DNA from: Bradyrhizobium icense
Lineage (GTDB): Bacteria; Pseudomonadota; Alphaproteobacteria; Rhizobiales; Xanthobacteraceae
Assembly (NCBI RefSeq): GCF_001693385.1
Contig: NZ_CP016428.1
Span: 5,208,001-5,272,000, forward strand
Direction of reading: 5' to 3'
Length of the DNA stretch: 64,000 nucleotides
The notes under the pieces are model-generated. The model did not search any database. It had not been told where the DNA came from and was given only the letters and a program-made list of their open reading frames with translations. Made by a program: the position numbers and the translations under genes. Of this stretch, positions 8,239-17,810 are shown one piece after another; the first letter of the stretch is position 1, and the number at the start of each line of letters is the position of its first letter.

Positions 8239-9275
8239 GGCTTTACCCCTTCGTTCGCCTGTACAGCAGGCCAGACCTCAGAGCCCATCTTAGCGATCGT
8301 GTCCTCGATTGTACCTCCTTCGGCGGCGAAGGGCATGGTGATGATGCCATCGACCCCGGCATGGCGCAGTTCGATCACACGCGCGGTCACTTCCTCGACA
8401 TTGCCGGCCAGAGTGAAGGCGTTGATGTGGCGGTCGGTCACGTATGGCAGCAGAGGAAGATAGGGCGTCACGCCGGCGGCGTAGTGGGCCCCCTGAACGG
8501 TGGCGAGTATATCCTCCGGCAATGTGAGCCCCTGCTCTTCAGCTGTTTCAAACTTAAGACGTCCTGCACCGAGCAAGCGCGCAACCGTCGGCCGCAGAGC
8601 GTCGCGGGCGGCCTGACCATCTGACGCAATACAGGCATTGAGGCGAACGATCAGTTTGACGGATTTTGGATCGCGGCCGGCCTTCCTGGCCCCCTCATCC
8701 AGTCTCGCACGGAACGCCTTGACTTCCGCCGCGTTGCCGCCTGCCTCCATGAACGCGGCATCGGCGCAAGCGCCCGCGGTCCGTTGGCCGAGCGGCCCGT
8801 TACTGGCCACATAGATTGGGATATCGGCGCGTATCGGGGTGAAGTTCAGCTTGCCCTCCCTGAACCGAATGACCTCACCCTCATAGGCGACAGTCTCGCC
8901 TCGCAGAAGCATGCGAATGACCTCGATCGCTTCGCTTATCGCGCGCGCAGGCTTCTTCCGATCGATGCCAAGCTCAGCAAAGCCCGAAATCCCGGCGCCG
9001 ATACCCAGAATTGCGCGCTTGTTGGAAATCTCGTCAAGCGTCGCAATCGCCATAGCCGTCAACGCGGGGTGCCTTGCATAGGGGTCCGTTACACAAGGTC
9101 CGAGCCTGACCCGCGACGTGTTTTGAGCAAAATAGCTCAGGCAGGAATAGACCTCCCGATAAAATCGTTCATCGGCAAGCCAGACCGTATCGTAGCCACT
9201 CGCTTCGGCGAGCTTGACGCGATCAAGCATCTTGATCATGGGCGCGTTGCCGAGAATTAGCAGATCGAGGGTCAT
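8235..9275 (-). CDS. LLM-class oxidoreductase, probably F420-dependent
   Basis: 346 residues, a TIM-barrel luciferase-like protein resembling methylene-tetrahydromethanopterin reductase and related F420-dependent oxidoreductases: AEASGYDTVWLADERFYREVYSCL, VTDPYARHPALTAMAIATLDEIS and LGIGAGISGFAELGI are the family stretches around the flavin site. Cytoplasmic. An AGGA ribosome site precedes the ATG. Its neighbours include a full F420 biosynthesis set and an F420:NADP oxidoreductase, so F420 rather than FMN is the likely cofactor; motif reading alone does not prove this. It sits between the RedY-like gene and the molybdenum hydroxylase subunits, so it should act on the same substrate or an intermediate. 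Confidence 0.88.
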   Translation of the reverse strand: MTLDLLILGNAPMIKMLDRVKLAEASGYDTVWLADERFYREVYSCLSYFAQNTSRVRLGPCVTDPYARHPALTAMAIATLDEISNKRAILGIGAGISGFAELGIDRKKPARAISEAIEVIRMLLRGETVAYEGEVIRFREGKLNFTPIRADIPIYVASNGPLGQRTAGACADAAFMEAGGNAAEVKAFRARLDEGARKAGRDPKSVKLIVRLNACIASDGQAARDALRPTVARLLGAGRLKFETAEEQGLTLPEDILATVQGAHYAAGVTPYLPLLPYVTDRHINAFTLAGNVEEVTARVIELRHAGVDGIITMPFAAEGGTIEDTIAKMGSEVWPAVQANEGVKP

Positions 9276-9336
9276 CTTGGTGTCCTGTTTTGCGGCTTCC
9301 GTCTTGGGTCAGGCAGAGCTCAATGCGACGAAGATA

Positions 9337-9657
9337 TCATTCTATCTCATCGCTGACGAAATAGATGTTCTTCGAGCGATCGAGAAACTTGCCATAAAGC
9401 TCCTCTCGCAGAGCAACGCCGGCCGGCGAGGCCAGATCCTTATCATGTTGCTCGAGGCTCTTGACTTCGATCCGCTCGATGTACTGCCACGTTGAATTTT
9501 CGGCACCCTGGATGGGGCGACGAATGCGGTGCACCTTGTAGCTCACATAATTGTCGAGGCTGCGTACAAGAGCGTAGTCGCGCTCGCGCACCCATGCCTC
9601 GTATTCGGCTGGATCGACCCCAGGCTTTAGCGTGCTGATCAGGAAACGGACTGGCAT
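9337..9657 (-). CDS. RedY/HapK-like small protein (copy 1)
   Basis: 106 residues. The pattern LKPGVDPAEYEAWVRERDY, then RIRRP, then W.YIERIEV near residue 60 and a C-terminal FLDRSK matches small ferredoxin-fold (dimeric alpha-beta barrel) proteins annotated as RedY-like protein HapK. Members accompany oxygenases and biosynthetic or catabolic enzymes, but function is poorly known. An AAGGAG ribosome site precedes the ATG, and the start overlaps the hyuA gene by 19 bases. Two further paralogues lie at 18823 and 22595, more similar to each other than to this one. A role as a small accessory or isomerase-type enzyme of the pathway is inference. Confidence 0.65.
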   Translation of the reverse strand: MPVRFLISTLKPGVDPAEYEAWVRERDYALVRSLDNYVSYKVHRIRRPIQGAENSTWQYIERIEVKSLEQHDKDLASPAGVALREELYGKFLDRSKNIYFVSDEIE

Positions 9658-11222
9658 GCGACTTTCTCCTTGGCTGCTTTCTCAATACGGGTTGAACGAA
9701 TATCTCCGACGACTTTGACGCGGACGCGCATCGCATTTCCTGGCAGATAGGCGATCGGGGTGTCCTCTGCCTCGACCAGAGCGAGCGAGGCCGACTCCGC
9801 ACCGGCCTCCACCGCTCGGGTATCGGCAAGCTTGCGCGCTGAAGCGACGGCCTCATCTCGCGTCAGACCCTGGAAGACCTGGTCGACTTCACCACTGACC
9901 TGGGCGATGGCCGCGCCAACTGCATTTGCGCAACCTCCGTGCTGAACCCGGACAACACGCCCGACGCCCTGCAATTCTTCAGGAACAAGAAACGCGCCGC
10001 CACCGACCGCGATGAGGGTGACGTCTTCGGCGCTTGTCTTCATCCGATCAACGTTCTCTTCCAGCATCTCCTTGCAGCGGCGCAAAATGCCGCTCACCTC
10101 ATCGGCAGTTATGTGCGCCACACGCTTGCGATCGCCGAGGTCGATCAATCCGGCGGCGACGCCAATGTCAGTTGCCGTCACGCTGTTCCCTCCAAAGACA
10201 AGCGCCTCCTTGGACAGGCGATACCCAACACTAAGTGGGCCGATCGTGCCTCCATCAAGATCGACATGGCTGCCGCCCCCAAGTCCGATGGACACGAGGT
10301 CCGGCATACGGAACAGCGTCCTGACACCGCCAATATGCACGACCGCGTTGGCCTCACGCGGAAAACCGTTCCGCAGATGGCCGAAATCAGCCGTCGTGCC
10401 GCCGACGTCGACCACCACTGCTTCTTTAAGGCCAGAGAGATAGGCCGCGCCGCGCATAGAATTGGTCGCGCCGGAAGCGAAGCTGAACACCGGGTATGCG
10501 GCGGCACGAGAGGCTTCTGCGACGGTGCCATCGTTCTGCGTGACAAAAAGGGGAGCGTTAAGCCCGACCCTTGACTTGGCGTGCTCGAAGGCCGTGATGG
10601 TCTCCTCGGCAAGCGCAATGAGAGAGGCGTTAAGAATTGCCGCATTCTCGCGTTCGAGCAAGCCGATCCCGCCGAGCAGATGTGCGCAGGTCACCGACAC
10701 ATCCGGGATTTCCTCGCGCAGGATCGCGGCAACCGCTTTTTCGTCAGAAGGGTCGAGTGGAGAGAATAGTGCGTTGACGACGACGTATTTGAGACCGCGA
10801 TTGCTGATCTCGCGCGCAGTTTGTCTGGCTGCAGCGATATCGAGAGTAGCGAACCTGCGCCCATCGTAATCGTGACCACCTTCGATTTGCCAGACGCCGC
10901 CATTGGCAAGCTCAGCGAGGCCAGCCGGCCAATCTGTGAAGGGCGGCAAGGAGCTGGTGGCTGGGAGCGCGATGCGGATCACCGCAACTTTCGTGAGATG
11001 GCGACGCTGAACGACCGCATTGATGAAGTGGGTCGTACCGATCATCAGAGCGTCAATACCGGCCGTGAGGTTGGCACTCAGATCGAGCGCCTCGATGGCC
11101 GCAGCCACGCCGCTGGTGACGTCGGCCGTGGTGGCGACCTTCACGCCTTGGACGACCTTTCCGTCGTCGATCAGCACGGCATCCGTGTTGGTGCCACCTA
11201 CGTCAATACCAATGCGTCTCAT
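9639..11222 (-). CDS. Hydantoinase/oxoprolinase A-type protein (HyuA family)
   Basis: 527 residues from the ATG at 11222, which overlaps the DUF917 stop (ATGA). The N-terminal GIDVGGTNTDAVLIDDGKV is the ASKHA ATPase phosphate loop and VVDVGGTTADFGHLR the second phosphate motif, with IGLGGGSHVD between them and the C-terminus; together these define the hydantoinase A / 5-oxoprolinase N-terminal family, which uses ATP to open cyclic amides. The usual partner HyuB is absent; instead a DUF917 gene precedes it, a pairing recurrent in this family by general knowledge. The operon context suggests hydrolysis of a cyclic imide or amide formed or oxidised by the neighbouring enzymes. Confidence 0.88.
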   Translation of the reverse strand: MRRIGIDVGGTNTDAVLIDDGKVVQGVKVATTADVTSGVAAAIEALDLSANLTAGIDALMIGTTHFINAVVQRRHLTKVAVIRIALPATSSLPPFTDWPAGLAELANGGVWQIEGGHDYDGRRFATLDIAAARQTAREISNRGLKYVVVNALFSPLDPSDEKAVAAILREEIPDVSVTCAHLLGGIGLLERENAAILNASLIALAEETITAFEHAKSRVGLNAPLFVTQNDGTVAEASRAAAYPVFSFASGATNSMRGAAYLSGLKEAVVVDVGGTTADFGHLRNGFPREANAVVHIGGVRTLFRMPDLVSIGLGGGSHVDLDGGTIGPLSVGYRLSKEALVFGGNSVTATDIGVAAGLIDLGDRKRVAHITADEVSGILRRCKEMLEENVDRMKTSAEDVTLIAVGGGAFLVPEELQGVGRVVRVQHGGCANAVGAAIAQVSGEVDQVFQGLTRDEAVASARKLADTRAVEAGAESASLALVEAEDTPIAYLPGNAMRVRVKVVGDIRSTRIEKAAKEKVACQSVS

Positions 11223-12295
11223 GAGCAAAATACCGACTTGAAATCGATGTCATAGCCGAAGGCACGGGGGCCGACATGGTCGAGCCCGCGCGGCGAAAGG
11301 AAAACCGGAGCAGCCGGAAGCGCGATCACCGTTGTCCGCTGCCCGTAGCGAATGGTTTCTGTTCCGATTGCTTCGCCAGATTCACTGTCGAGAACGCAAA
11401 TGAGGTCGGGCGTCGACACGACCGCCTGTCCATCACGCCACACGACGATCCACTCGTTCTGGAAATCGATGCGAATTTGGCTACCGTGGTTCCCGCCAAG
11501 CCCCTCGATGACGGTGCGGCCGCGCAAGAAGCCCTCCGTTGTCCGCCGCTCCACCTCAACGACTTTGCCGGAGAACAGGAGCTTGCCGGATTCTGCTTTC
11601 AGAATGGCCGCAATCGGATCGGCATGCTGCCGGTTGGCTTCAACGACAGCCCTTCCGAGATTGATAGCCTTGGATGTGGTGCGCGGGATTGCCCATTTCT
11701 TCACTTCCGCACCAGTTCGCGGTGCCTTGCAAGTCGCAACAATGGATCCGAACTCTGTGCAAAGCTTGCGACTCACACGTTCCATCCATTTCCAGGAAGG
11801 GGTCTTGCCAACGATGGCCTCATTGCCACGCGGGTCGATCGAGGTCAGCGGATAAGGCGCGAGATTGCCAACCGCAAAGCTCGTCATCTGCGCTTCAGGG
11901 TAGGCGCGGCCCATCGCATCGGCATCGACAACCGGAATCTTGAGATGGACAGCAGCAAGCAAAGACTGCATGCCGTTACCTCCACCGATCTCGACCGGCA
12001 TCACCGCCCTGAACTTGCGGCCAAGATGCTCTTCCATGGCCGAGACCGCGCGAGCGATCAGCCTGCTGTCGACCAGCCGCTCCTGGAAAACGAGCGGAGC
12101 GCCCATAACCGAGACGACCGCAACCGCATCGTCATCATGCAACTCGTCGGGGTCGATGAGATTGATGCGAACGCCGTCATTGTAGAAGCGCCGCAAGTTC
12201 AGCAGCGCGTGATACGGACTTCCGCCGCCACCCGTTCCGAGAATCCAGGCGCCGACCGAGAGCGCCTCGATATCCTCTGGACTCAATTGCCTCAT
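11219..12295 (-). CDS. DUF917 family protein (S-methyl-thiohydantoin desulfurase-like)
   Basis: 358 residues, the usual DUF917 length. The motif WILGTGGGGSPYHALL near the N-terminus, EIGGGNGMQSL around residue 100 and VDADAMGRAYPEAQM around 125 are the conserved family stretches. The family is named for S-methyl-thiohydantoin desulfurase and tends to accompany HyuA proteins, which follows here with a four-base overlap. It is the first enzyme gene after the IclR regulator, 44 bases downstream of it. Role inferred: processing of a hydantoin-like ring with HyuA. A desulfuration step here is only a possibility; no sulfur-specific gene apart from the MoaD-like protein supports it. Confidence 0.82.
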   Translation of the reverse strand: MRQLSPEDIEALSVGAWILGTGGGGSPYHALLNLRRFYNDGVRINLIDPDELHDDDAVAVVSVMGAPLVFQERLVDSRLIARAVSAMEEHLGRKFRAVMPVEIGGGNGMQSLLAAVHLKIPVVDADAMGRAYPEAQMTSFAVGNLAPYPLTSIDPRGNEAIVGKTPSWKWMERVSRKLCTEFGSIVATCKAPRTGAEVKKWAIPRTTSKAINLGRAVVEANRQHADPIAAILKAESGKLLFSGKVVEVERRTTEGFLRGRTVIEGLGGNHGSQIRIDFQNEWIVVWRDGQAVVSTPDLICVLDSESGEAIGTETIRYGQRTTVIALPAAPVFLSPRGLDHVGPRAFGYDIDFKSVFCS

Positions 12296-12339
12296 CTATT
12301 GCCTCCGAGCCGCACCACTTGCAGCGATAAAAAACAAGT

Positions 12340-13134
12340 TCACGCGGCAGCCCCACCCCCGCCCAACGCGCGCTGCGCCCGCTGAGCGAGGAACTGATCC
12401 CCGAAGCGGTGCGCGATACGCTGGGCAGCAGTCGTAAGCAGCGTGATCATGCGATTCCTCTCCTCGTCACTCAGGTGCGAGGCGGGATAGGAAATGCAGA
12501 AGCCCACCGTCTCGCCGAGTTCCGGATCGGAGACACTCACGGAGATCGAACCAACTCCGGGGATCGCCTCATCGACGGCCTCGGCCCAGCCGAACCGACG
12601 CGGCTGGTCAAGAGCGACCACCAGTTCATCGACATTTTGAGGCGCGCGCGGCGAAGGCGGAGCGACGCCTTCAGCATGAAGCGAGCGCACCACATTATCC
12701 GAAAACCGCGCGAGCAGGCTGCGCCCAATCGCAGTCGCAAAGGCGGGCGCGCGCTGGCCAAGCGGCGTAAACACGCGCAAGGCGTGAGACCCCTGATACA
12801 TCCGAATGACCAGAACATCCGCGCCATCAAGGATCGAGACATACCCCGTATGCCCGGTCTCTCGGCTGATCTCTCTGACGGCCTCATCCACCGCATCAAT
12901 CAACGAAGAATTCAGTTTGTAGAGGCGTGAAATCTCAAAAAGCAGATTTCCGACCTTGTAGCGCGGCGGGTTCTCCGAGCGCGACAGCAACCCCTCTTGC
13001 AGCATCGTTTTCAGCAGTCGAGATGCTGAACTTTTAGGCATCTTTAGCAGCTGCGAGACATCTGTCACCGACATTTCGAGCCTGCCCGGCCCAAAAAGTC
13101 TAAGTATTTCCGCAGCATTCTCGATTGCGCCCAC
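12340..13134 (-). CDS. IclR-family transcriptional regulator
   Basis: 264 residues. An N-terminal winged helix-turn-helix (about 5-65: AAEILRLFGPGRLEMSVTDV, then PKSSASRLLKTM) precedes the IclR effector-binding domain, with conserved GHTGYVSILDGADVLVIR and the GVGSISVSVSD tail. It starts at GTG with only a weak ribosome site. It faces the ABC importer operon across 135 bases and is followed by the DUF917/hyuA operon on its own strand, so it can control both, and probably itself. IclR proteins commonly sense an aromatic or heterocyclic catabolite. The tail is alanine/glycine rich. Confidence 0.92.
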   Translation of the reverse strand: MGAIENAAEILRLFGPGRLEMSVTDVSQLLKMPKSSASRLLKTMLQEGLLSRSENPPRYKVGNLLFEISRLYKLNSSLIDAVDEAVREISRETGHTGYVSILDGADVLVIRMYQGSHALRVFTPLGQRAPAFATAIGRSLLARFSDNVVRSLHAEGVAPPSPRAPQNVDELVVALDQPRRFGWAEAVDEAIPGVGSISVSVSDPELGETVGFCISYPASHLSDEERNRMITLLTTAAQRIAHRFGDQFLAQRAQRALGGGGAAA

Positions 13135-13149
13135 TTTTTAATCACCATG

Positions 13150-13199
13150 TTTCGTATATTGAAACCGAGTTGACAATAACAGGACGATGACAATAATGC
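13150..13199 (+). promoter_or_regulatory. Candidate promoter and IclR operator between divergent operons
   Basis: In the 135-base gap between the IclR gene and the importer operon, TTGACA at 13170-13175 is followed after 18 bases by TAATGC at 13194 (or AATAAT after 16), a sigma-70-like layout pointing at the importer genes. Just upstream, 13150-13164 reads TTTCGTATATTGAAA, an imperfect 15-base dyad, the size of known IclR operators. Both are candidates by pattern only. Confidence 0.4.
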
Positions 13200-13269
13200 A
13201 AGTCATCAATGCAAGCCGTCGCGCACCGGATGACCTGCAAGCTGCGCGCAAAGTCAGGAGGGGAATGAG

Positions 13270-14895
13270 ATGAGAAGCGACACGCGCCGTCGGGATTTCT
13301 TGAAGTTTGCCGCAACCAGCGTCGCGGCCCTCACATTCGCCGGCAAAGCTCGTTCGGCTGCCGCGCAAGAAAAGCGAACGCTGACAGTCGCCTGGGATGC
13401 CGACATCGACACGCTCGATCCGGCCTCGTTCAAGACATCGGCAGGCTACACTGTGCAAGCCAACGTTTACGACAGTCCGCTGATGTGGAAGGTGCAGCCG
13501 GTCGGGGGAAAGCCGGGAGTGTCGCAAGCAAAGCCGGGCGAGATCGAGGGCAGCATCGCCCAGTCCTGGTCGTTCGAAAATGGCGGCGCCACGCTAGTGC
13601 TGAACATCCGCAAAGGCGTGAAATTACCGAGCGGTCGCGATGTCAACGCAACGACTGTGAAGTATCTCCTCGACCGCGGGCTGCAGTCGCCGGGCTATAT
13701 GCGCATCCTGTTTCCGCGGCTTCTGGGCGTAACGAACCCCGAGCACTTCAAGGTGCGTGACGAGTTTACGATCGAGATCAATATGCCCTCGCCAAGTCCG
13801 ATGGCGCTGGACACGATGGCGCTCATGAACAACGCGCTGCTTGATCCGGATGAGGTCAAGACGAATGGGACCGCGGAAGATCCCTGGGCTGCCAATTGGT
13901 TGAAGCGAAACACCGCCGGGCTTGGACCCTATCAGCTGGTGAAGAACCAGCCAGGGGTCGAGGTCGTCCTGGAAGCGCAGGCCGATCACTGGCGTGGTCG
14001 GCCCTATTTCGATCGGGTGGTCTTCAAATATGTGCCGAACGAAGCCGATCGCGTGCTGCTGCTCAAACGCAAGGCCATCGACATGGTGGTCGGCAGATCA
14101 ACCCTGTCTCCGCGCAATGTGAAGAGTCTCGCAGCCGAGCCTGGTTTGAAGACCGTCTCCGTGCCGGACACCCTGTGTCACTGGCTTTGCATGAACACGC
14201 AGAAGGCGCCGCTTAACAACGTCAAAGTGCGCCAGGCCATCAATTATGCGATCCCAGTCCAGGCCATCATACCGAGCGTGCTGTATGGTTATGGCACCGA
14301 GATGAAGAGCCCTGTGCCGAGTTTGACGCCCGGTTACGATAGCACGATTAGCCCCTACAAGTACGACATCACAAAAGCCAAGGAGTTGATGCGTGAGGCT
14401 GGCTTTGGCAAGGAGCCGGTTGCGATTGACCTTGCGGTACGCGCTGGATGGCAGCCGCACGAGCAGGCTTCGATCTGGCTCCAGACCGAGCTGGAGAAGA
14501 TCGGCTTCAAGGTGAGCATCGTCAAGGAAACCGAGGCCACCTTCCGCCAGATCGCGACCAAAGGCGATCACCAGCTTTCGATCGAGTCGTGGCAGTCTTG
14601 GATCAACGATCCCTTCTATCACCTGTTCTTCAACTTCCACAGCACAGCAAAAGGCACCAACACCTCATTCTATTCCAATCCGGAAGTCGACAAGCTGATC
14701 GATGAGAACATGCACGAAACCGACATTGGCAAGCGTCTCGCAGCAGCAAAACGCCTGCAGGAGATTATCATCGGCGACGCCGTCTGGGGGCACCTCTGGT
14801 ACGAGAACTGGACCCGCGTCATGCGATCCGACCTCGTTGGCATTGAAAAGCGCTGGGATAGTTATGAGCGATTTTTCAGCATGAAGCTCGCCTGA
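13270..14895 (+). CDS. ABC transporter substrate-binding protein, oligopeptide family (SBP_bac_5)
   Basis: 541 residues. The N-terminus has a twin-arginine signal (RRRDFLKFAATSVAALTFAG) with cleavage near ARSAAAQE, so it is exported folded to the periplasm. The mature part is a DppA/OppA-type family-5 binding protein: TVAWDADIDTLDPAS, the RKGVKLPSGRDV segment and LVKNQPGVEVVLEAQADHWRG. It is the first gene of a complete five-gene importer. The ligand cannot be read off; family 5 proteins bind peptides, nickel, opines and many other small molecules, and the flanking catabolic genes suggest the compound degraded by this locus. A GGAGGGG ribosome site lies just upstream. Confidence 0.92.
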   Translation: MRSDTRRRDFLKFAATSVAALTFAGKARSAAAQEKRTLTVAWDADIDTLDPASFKTSAGYTVQANVYDSPLMWKVQPVGGKPGVSQAKPGEIEGSIAQSWSFENGGATLVLNIRKGVKLPSGRDVNATTVKYLLDRGLQSPGYMRILFPRLLGVTNPEHFKVRDEFTIEINMPSPSPMALDTMALMNNALLDPDEVKTNGTAEDPWAANWLKRNTAGLGPYQLVKNQPGVEVVLEAQADHWRGRPYFDRVVFKYVPNEADRVLLLKRKAIDMVVGRSTLSPRNVKSLAAEPGLKTVSVPDTLCHWLCMNTQKAPLNNVKVRQAINYAIPVQAIIPSVLYGYGTEMKSPVPSLTPGYDSTISPYKYDITKAKELMREAGFGKEPVAIDLAVRAGWQPHEQASIWLQTELEKIGFKVSIVKETEATFRQIATKGDHQLSIESWQSWINDPFYHLFFNFHSTAKGTNTSFYSNPEVDKLIDENMHETDIGKRLAAAKRLQEIIIGDAVWGHLWYENWTRVMRSDLVGIEKRWDSYERFFSMKLA

Positions 14896-14932
14896 GCACC
14901 TCAATTTTCGTCTCAATCGGGAGAGCGCTCCA

Positions 14933-15949
14933 ATGGTTTTTTTCAATTATGTGACGCGACGGTTTGCGCTGGCTCTGCCGACATTGTTCGGCGTCAGCGT
15001 GATCTGCTTCACCCTCACCTACTTGCTTCCCGGCAATCCAGCCATGGTGAAGGCGGGCCCGTTTGCCACGCCAGAACATCTCGCCGAGATGGAACACCAA
15101 ATGGGATTGGATCGTCCATTTCCCGAGCAGTACTACCGGTACGTCTCCGGCATATTCAAAGGCGATCTTGGCGAGAGCGCATCGACGGGACGACCGGTCT
15201 CGCAGGACTTTCTGCAGCGCCTGCCCGCCACTCTCGAGCTCAATTTGGCGAGCCTTCTCATCGCGATCGGGATCGGATTGCCTCTCGGCGTCTTATCTGC
15301 GGTGCATCGCGACACGTTGGTAGACCATATCGGACGAGTCGTCGGCATCATGGGGGTCGCGATGCCTAGCTTCTTGACCGGGCTGTTGTTCGTTTACGTC
15401 TTCTTTTACATGCTCGATTTGGCCCCCTCACCTCTTGGACGGCTGGGATCCGGCATCGAACCTCCCGCACACGTCACAGGGCTCTATGTGATCGACTCCC
15501 TGATTACCGGAAACTGGACCACCCTGCGATCAAGCCTGCATCAGCTCATGCTCCCTGCGGGGACCCTCGGGCTCAGCGCGATCGCGCCAGTCGCTCGCAT
15601 GGTGCGGTCCACCATGCTTGAGATCCTCGAGTCCGATTACATCAAGGCGGCGTGGGCGGCCGGATTGCCGCGGCGCACGGTCATCTACAGGGATGCCCTG
15701 CGAAATGCGCTGATACCGGTCATCACGATTTCCGGAATCGTTTTTGGATTCCTGATGGCCGGAAATGCGGTCGTGGAGAGCGTGTTCTCATGGCCGGGTA
15801 TCGGCAACTACGCAGTGACCGCACTGCTCACGAAGGATTCGGCTCCGATCCAGTCATTCATCCTCTTTGTCGCCGTAACGTGTGTCATGGTCAATCTGGC
15901 GGTTGATATTGCGTACGGCCTCATCGATCCCCGGATAAGGTTCAGCTGA
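14933..15949 (+). CDS. ABC transporter permease, DppB type
   Basis: 338 residues with about six membrane segments. The first spans residues 11-31 (FALALPTLFGVSVICFTLTY) and the periplasmic loop that follows is typical of DppB/OppB. The EAA loop that contacts the ATPase is at about residue 235 (KAAWAAGLPRRTVIYRDALRNAL). A GGGAG ribosome site precedes the start. It follows the binding protein by 37 bases and overlaps the next permease gene by one base, indicating a single transcript. Confidence 0.94.
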   Translation: MVFFNYVTRRFALALPTLFGVSVICFTLTYLLPGNPAMVKAGPFATPEHLAEMEHQMGLDRPFPEQYYRYVSGIFKGDLGESASTGRPVSQDFLQRLPATLELNLASLLIAIGIGLPLGVLSAVHRDTLVDHIGRVVGIMGVAMPSFLTGLLFVYVFFYMLDLAPSPLGRLGSGIEPPAHVTGLYVIDSLITGNWTTLRSSLHQLMLPAGTLGLSAIAPVARMVRSTMLEILESDYIKAAWAAGLPRRTVIYRDALRNALIPVITISGIVFGFLMAGNAVVESVFSWPGIGNYAVTALLTKDSAPIQSFILFVAVTCVMVNLAVDIAYGLIDPRIRFS

Positions 15950-16836
15950 TGTCTTCATCGTTCTCTGTGTCCTCCTCGATTTCCAAACCAGTGGCTTCGT
16001 CTTTGGTGTGGCAGCGGCTTCAGCGAAATCCAGTTTCGTTTGCGGCACTCTGCGTGATCGTGCTGATCGCAGCGGTTGCGATACTCGCGCCAATCGTGGC
16101 GCCCTACGCGCCCGATGCCACCGATCCTGCAGCCTCCCTGCAGCCGCCCTCCTGGCAGCATCCGCTTGGCACTGACGAGTTCGGCCGCGATCAACTCTCG
16201 CGGATCATTTTTGCCGCACGCGTCGACCTGCTGGTTGCCTTTGCGGCAACATTGATTGCTGTCACAATCGGAGGGTTGCTTGGAGCGGTCGTAGGATACA
16301 GCCGAGGTTGGGCTGATACTCTCGCGATGCGCGTAGTCGACGCTCTCATGGCCTTTCCGGCCTTCGTATTGGCCATGGGCATCACAGCTGGCCTTGGCAA
16401 TTCCATCACCAATGTCGCAATTGCCATCTCGATCACCCAAATCCCGGCATACTTGCGGCTCACGCGTGGAGAGATGCTTCGGCTTCGCGAGATGGAGTAT
16501 GCCGATGCAGCACGCACTCTCGGTAATCCAACCTGGAGGATCGTGTTGATTCACTTGCTGCCCAACTGCCTTCCGCCGCTGATCGTACAGGCCACCCTCT
16601 CGACGGGTTTCGCGCTTCTGACAATGGCGTCGCTATCCTTTATCGGGCTCGGAATTCAGCCTCCGCAAAGCGAATGGGGCGTTATGACAGCTGAAGGGGC
16701 CTCACAGATCGTCACAGGAGAATGGTGGCTCTTCCTGTTTCCCGGTCTGGCGATCATGGTTTCCGTTCTCGCATTCAACCTTATCGGTGATGGACTGCGT
16801 GATTTGCTGGACCCGCGCATGAGGGGGCTGAGATGA
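15949..16836 (+). CDS. ABC transporter permease, DppC type
   Basis: 295 residues. The first membrane segment is at about 24-46, followed by a loop with HPLGTDEFGRDQLSRIIFAA, the hallmark of the second permease of dipeptide-type importers. The EAA loop (YADAARTLGNPTWRIVLIHLLPN) lies at about residue 182. Its ATG shares a base with the stop of the upstream permease and its stop overlaps the next ATPase start (ATGA). Forms the membrane channel with the DppB-type protein. Confidence 0.94.
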   Translation: MSSSFSVSSSISKPVASSLVWQRLQRNPVSFAALCVIVLIAAVAILAPIVAPYAPDATDPAASLQPPSWQHPLGTDEFGRDQLSRIIFAARVDLLVAFAATLIAVTIGGLLGAVVGYSRGWADTLAMRVVDALMAFPAFVLAMGITAGLGNSITNVAIAISITQIPAYLRLTRGEMLRLREMEYADAARTLGNPTWRIVLIHLLPNCLPPLIVQATLSTGFALLTMASLSFIGLGIQPPQSEWGVMTAEGASQIVTGEWWLFLFPGLAIMVSVLAFNLIGDGLRDLLDPRMRGLR

Positions 16837-17810
16837 CCGAAATGCTTGAGATCTCGGATCTGACTGTTCATTTTCAGATCAATCAAGGCGCGATTGAAGC
16901 CGTCGATCATATTAACCTGACGATTCGCCGAGGCGAGATTCTTGGACTAGTCGGTGAGTCCGGGTCGGGGAAGTCGGTGACGTCGTTCGCCATCCTGCGC
17001 CTGATCCGCCCGCCAGGGCGTGTGGTGTCAGGAAGCGTCCACTTCGACGGCATTGATCTTGGCTCGCTTCCTGAGGAGCAGATGCGCCGAATGCGCGGCG
17101 CGAAGATCGCGATGGTCTCGCAAACGCCGCGAACCGCGCTCAACCCGCTCCTGACCGTTGGAAGGCAGATCTCGCGCTTGCTGATGGTCCACGCTGGTTT
17201 ATCGACGCGAGAGGCCGAGAAGAGGATGCTGGAGATGCTGCGCCTTGTTCGCATTCCAGCACCAGAGAGGCGGGCCAACCAATACCCGCATCAGCTCTCG
17301 GGGGGAATGTGTCAACGCATCATGATCGCGATGGCGCTTGCAACCTCACCTCAGCTCCTGCTTGCGGACGAGCCCACCACCGGGCTTGACGTGTCGATCG
17401 CCGCCAAGATTCTCGACCTTTTACGCGAATTGCGCACCAAGACGGGAGCCGCGATCATGCTCGTTACGCACGATCTGGGCGTTGTTGCCGAAACCTGCGA
17501 CCGCGTTGCCGTTATGCATGCGGGCCAGGTGGTTGAATGCGCGCCCGTGCGGGACCTATTCCATAATCCCGCTCATCCATATACGAAGGCGCTCGTCCGA
17601 TCGATCCCGAGAGTAGATCGGGATGTCGTACTTGAGCCGATATCGGGCTCGGTTCCTTCATTGGTCAACCCGCCAAGCGGGTGCCGTTACGCCGGACGTT
17701 GTGAGTGGGCGATGGATCGCTGTCGCGTTTCGCGCCCCCCGATAGTCGAGGCCGCTCCCGGCCATGTTGTAGCATGTTATGGATTTGAGGAACGTCGTGG
17801 CACTTGTTGA
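16833..17810 (+). CDS. ABC transporter ATPase, DppD type
   Basis: 325 residues. Walker A GESGSGKS (about residue 40), the signature LSGGMCQR, Walker B LLLADEP and the C-terminal cysteine-containing oligopeptide-type extension (NPPSGCRYAGRCEWAMDRC) typical of DppD/OppD are all present; the cysteines of that extension can bind an Fe-S cluster in characterised relatives. Energises import with the second ATPase. The signature has Met-Cys where many have Gln-Arg, a minor variation. Translationally coupled to both neighbours. Confidence 0.94.
   Translation: MTEMLEISDLTVHFQINQGAIEAVDHINLTIRRGEILGLVGESGSGKSVTSFAILRLIRPPGRVVSGSVHFDGIDLGSLPEEQMRRMRGAKIAMVSQTPRTALNPLLTVGRQISRLLMVHAGLSTREAEKRMLEMLRLVRIPAPERRANQYPHQLSGGMCQRIMIAMALATSPQLLLADEPTTGLDVSIAAKILDLLRELRTKTGAAIMLVTHDLGVVAETCDRVAVMHAGQVVECAPVRDLFHNPAHPYTKALVRSIPRVDRDVVLEPISGSVPSLVNPPSGCRYAGRCEWAMDRCRVSRPPIVEAAPGHVVACYGFEERRGTC

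Noticed and set aside
11276..12385. 369-codon open frame opposite the DUF917 gene
   Set aside because: Shadow of a clear DUF917 gene; no recognisable domain.
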